A stretch of 64,000 bases of DNA. Source: DTU052 sp050951725. GTDB lineage: Bacteria > Bacillota > Syntrophomonadia > Syntrophomonadales > DTU052. How positions within the stretch are numbered: position 1 is the stretch's first letter; the number at the start of each line of letters is the position of its first letter. The stretch spans positions 186,001 to 250,000 of the forward strand of contig JBMNJO010000001.1 of assembly GCA_050951725.1 (NCBI GenBank), written 5' to 3'. The position numbers and the translations under genes were made by a program. This document shows positions 63,942 to 64,000 of this stretch, in pieces. The notes below the pieces were generated by a model that was given only the letters and a program-made list of their open reading frames with translations, searched no databases and had not been told where the DNA came from.

Positions 63942-64000
63942 CAAGATTATGCCAATGAGTTTTTGCAGCTCGTTATAGAGCGTTTCAAAAGTTTTCAAGC

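Overview
The window reads as chromosomal DNA of an anaerobic, Gram-positive Clostridia-type bacterium. The grounds are strong GGAGG ribosome binding sites with frequent TTG and GTG starts, and VanW, PRC-barrel, YhaM-like, Amidase_3 and AddAB-like proteins. Two oxygen-sensitive glycyl radical enzymes with a radical-SAM activase, an Fe-S protein and many CoA-ester enzymes add to this. A Peptococcaceae or Syntrophomonadaceae relative seems plausible, but no marker gene fixes the taxon. I saw no rRNA, tRNA or CRISPR.

Layout. 0-4 kb: a minus-strand envelope group (VanW, PRC-barrel, acidic membrane protein). 4.2-8.4 kb: a C_GCAxxG_C_C protein, a Cache sensor histidine kinase and a receiver/SpoIIE-phosphatase response regulator. 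8.5-14.7 kb: catabolic module 1, with an enoyl-CoA hydratase, then a consensus sigma-54 promoter, CoA ligase, MFS carrier and a second CoA ligase carrying frameshifts. 14.8-19.7 kb: DUF6512-like membrane protein, YhaM-like nuclease, WYL regulator, enoyl-CoA hydratase and a hotdog thioesterase. 19.9-23.5 kb: a TetR-controlled ABC exporter. 23.6-24.8 kb: acyl-CoA dehydrogenase. 24.9-28.1 kb: a lipoprotein, an HNH endonuclease and remains of hicB, a brxA-like gene and a HEPN gene, bounded by two copies of a 128-bp repeat. 28.5-34.1 kb: catabolic module 2, with a sigma-54 activator, sigma-54 promoter, deleted first ligase, MFS carrier and intact second ligase. 34.5-44.5 kb: CoA ligase, divergent glycyl radical enzymes with one activase, amidase and Fe-S protein. 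44.7-54 kb: two more CoA ligases and a sigma-54 activator gene split by a 3-kb transposon. 54.3-57.3 kb: CoA-disulfide-reductase-like flavoprotein, thiolase and DUF35 partner. 57.7-63.9 kb: AddB-like and AddA-like nuclease/helicase.

The theme is CoA-dependent breakdown of organic acids: uptake (MFS), activation (six AMP-forming ligases, one frameshifted), beta-oxidation-type steps (dehydrogenase, hydratases, thiolase) and perhaps glycyl-radical chemistry, with sigma-54 control of at least two units. The region is being reshaped: module duplication, ligase gene conversion, deletion of one ligase down to its last 18 codons, decayed defence genes, and a transposon whose removal on paper restores a 662-residue regulator. 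All functions come from reading motifs and context; no database search was run.
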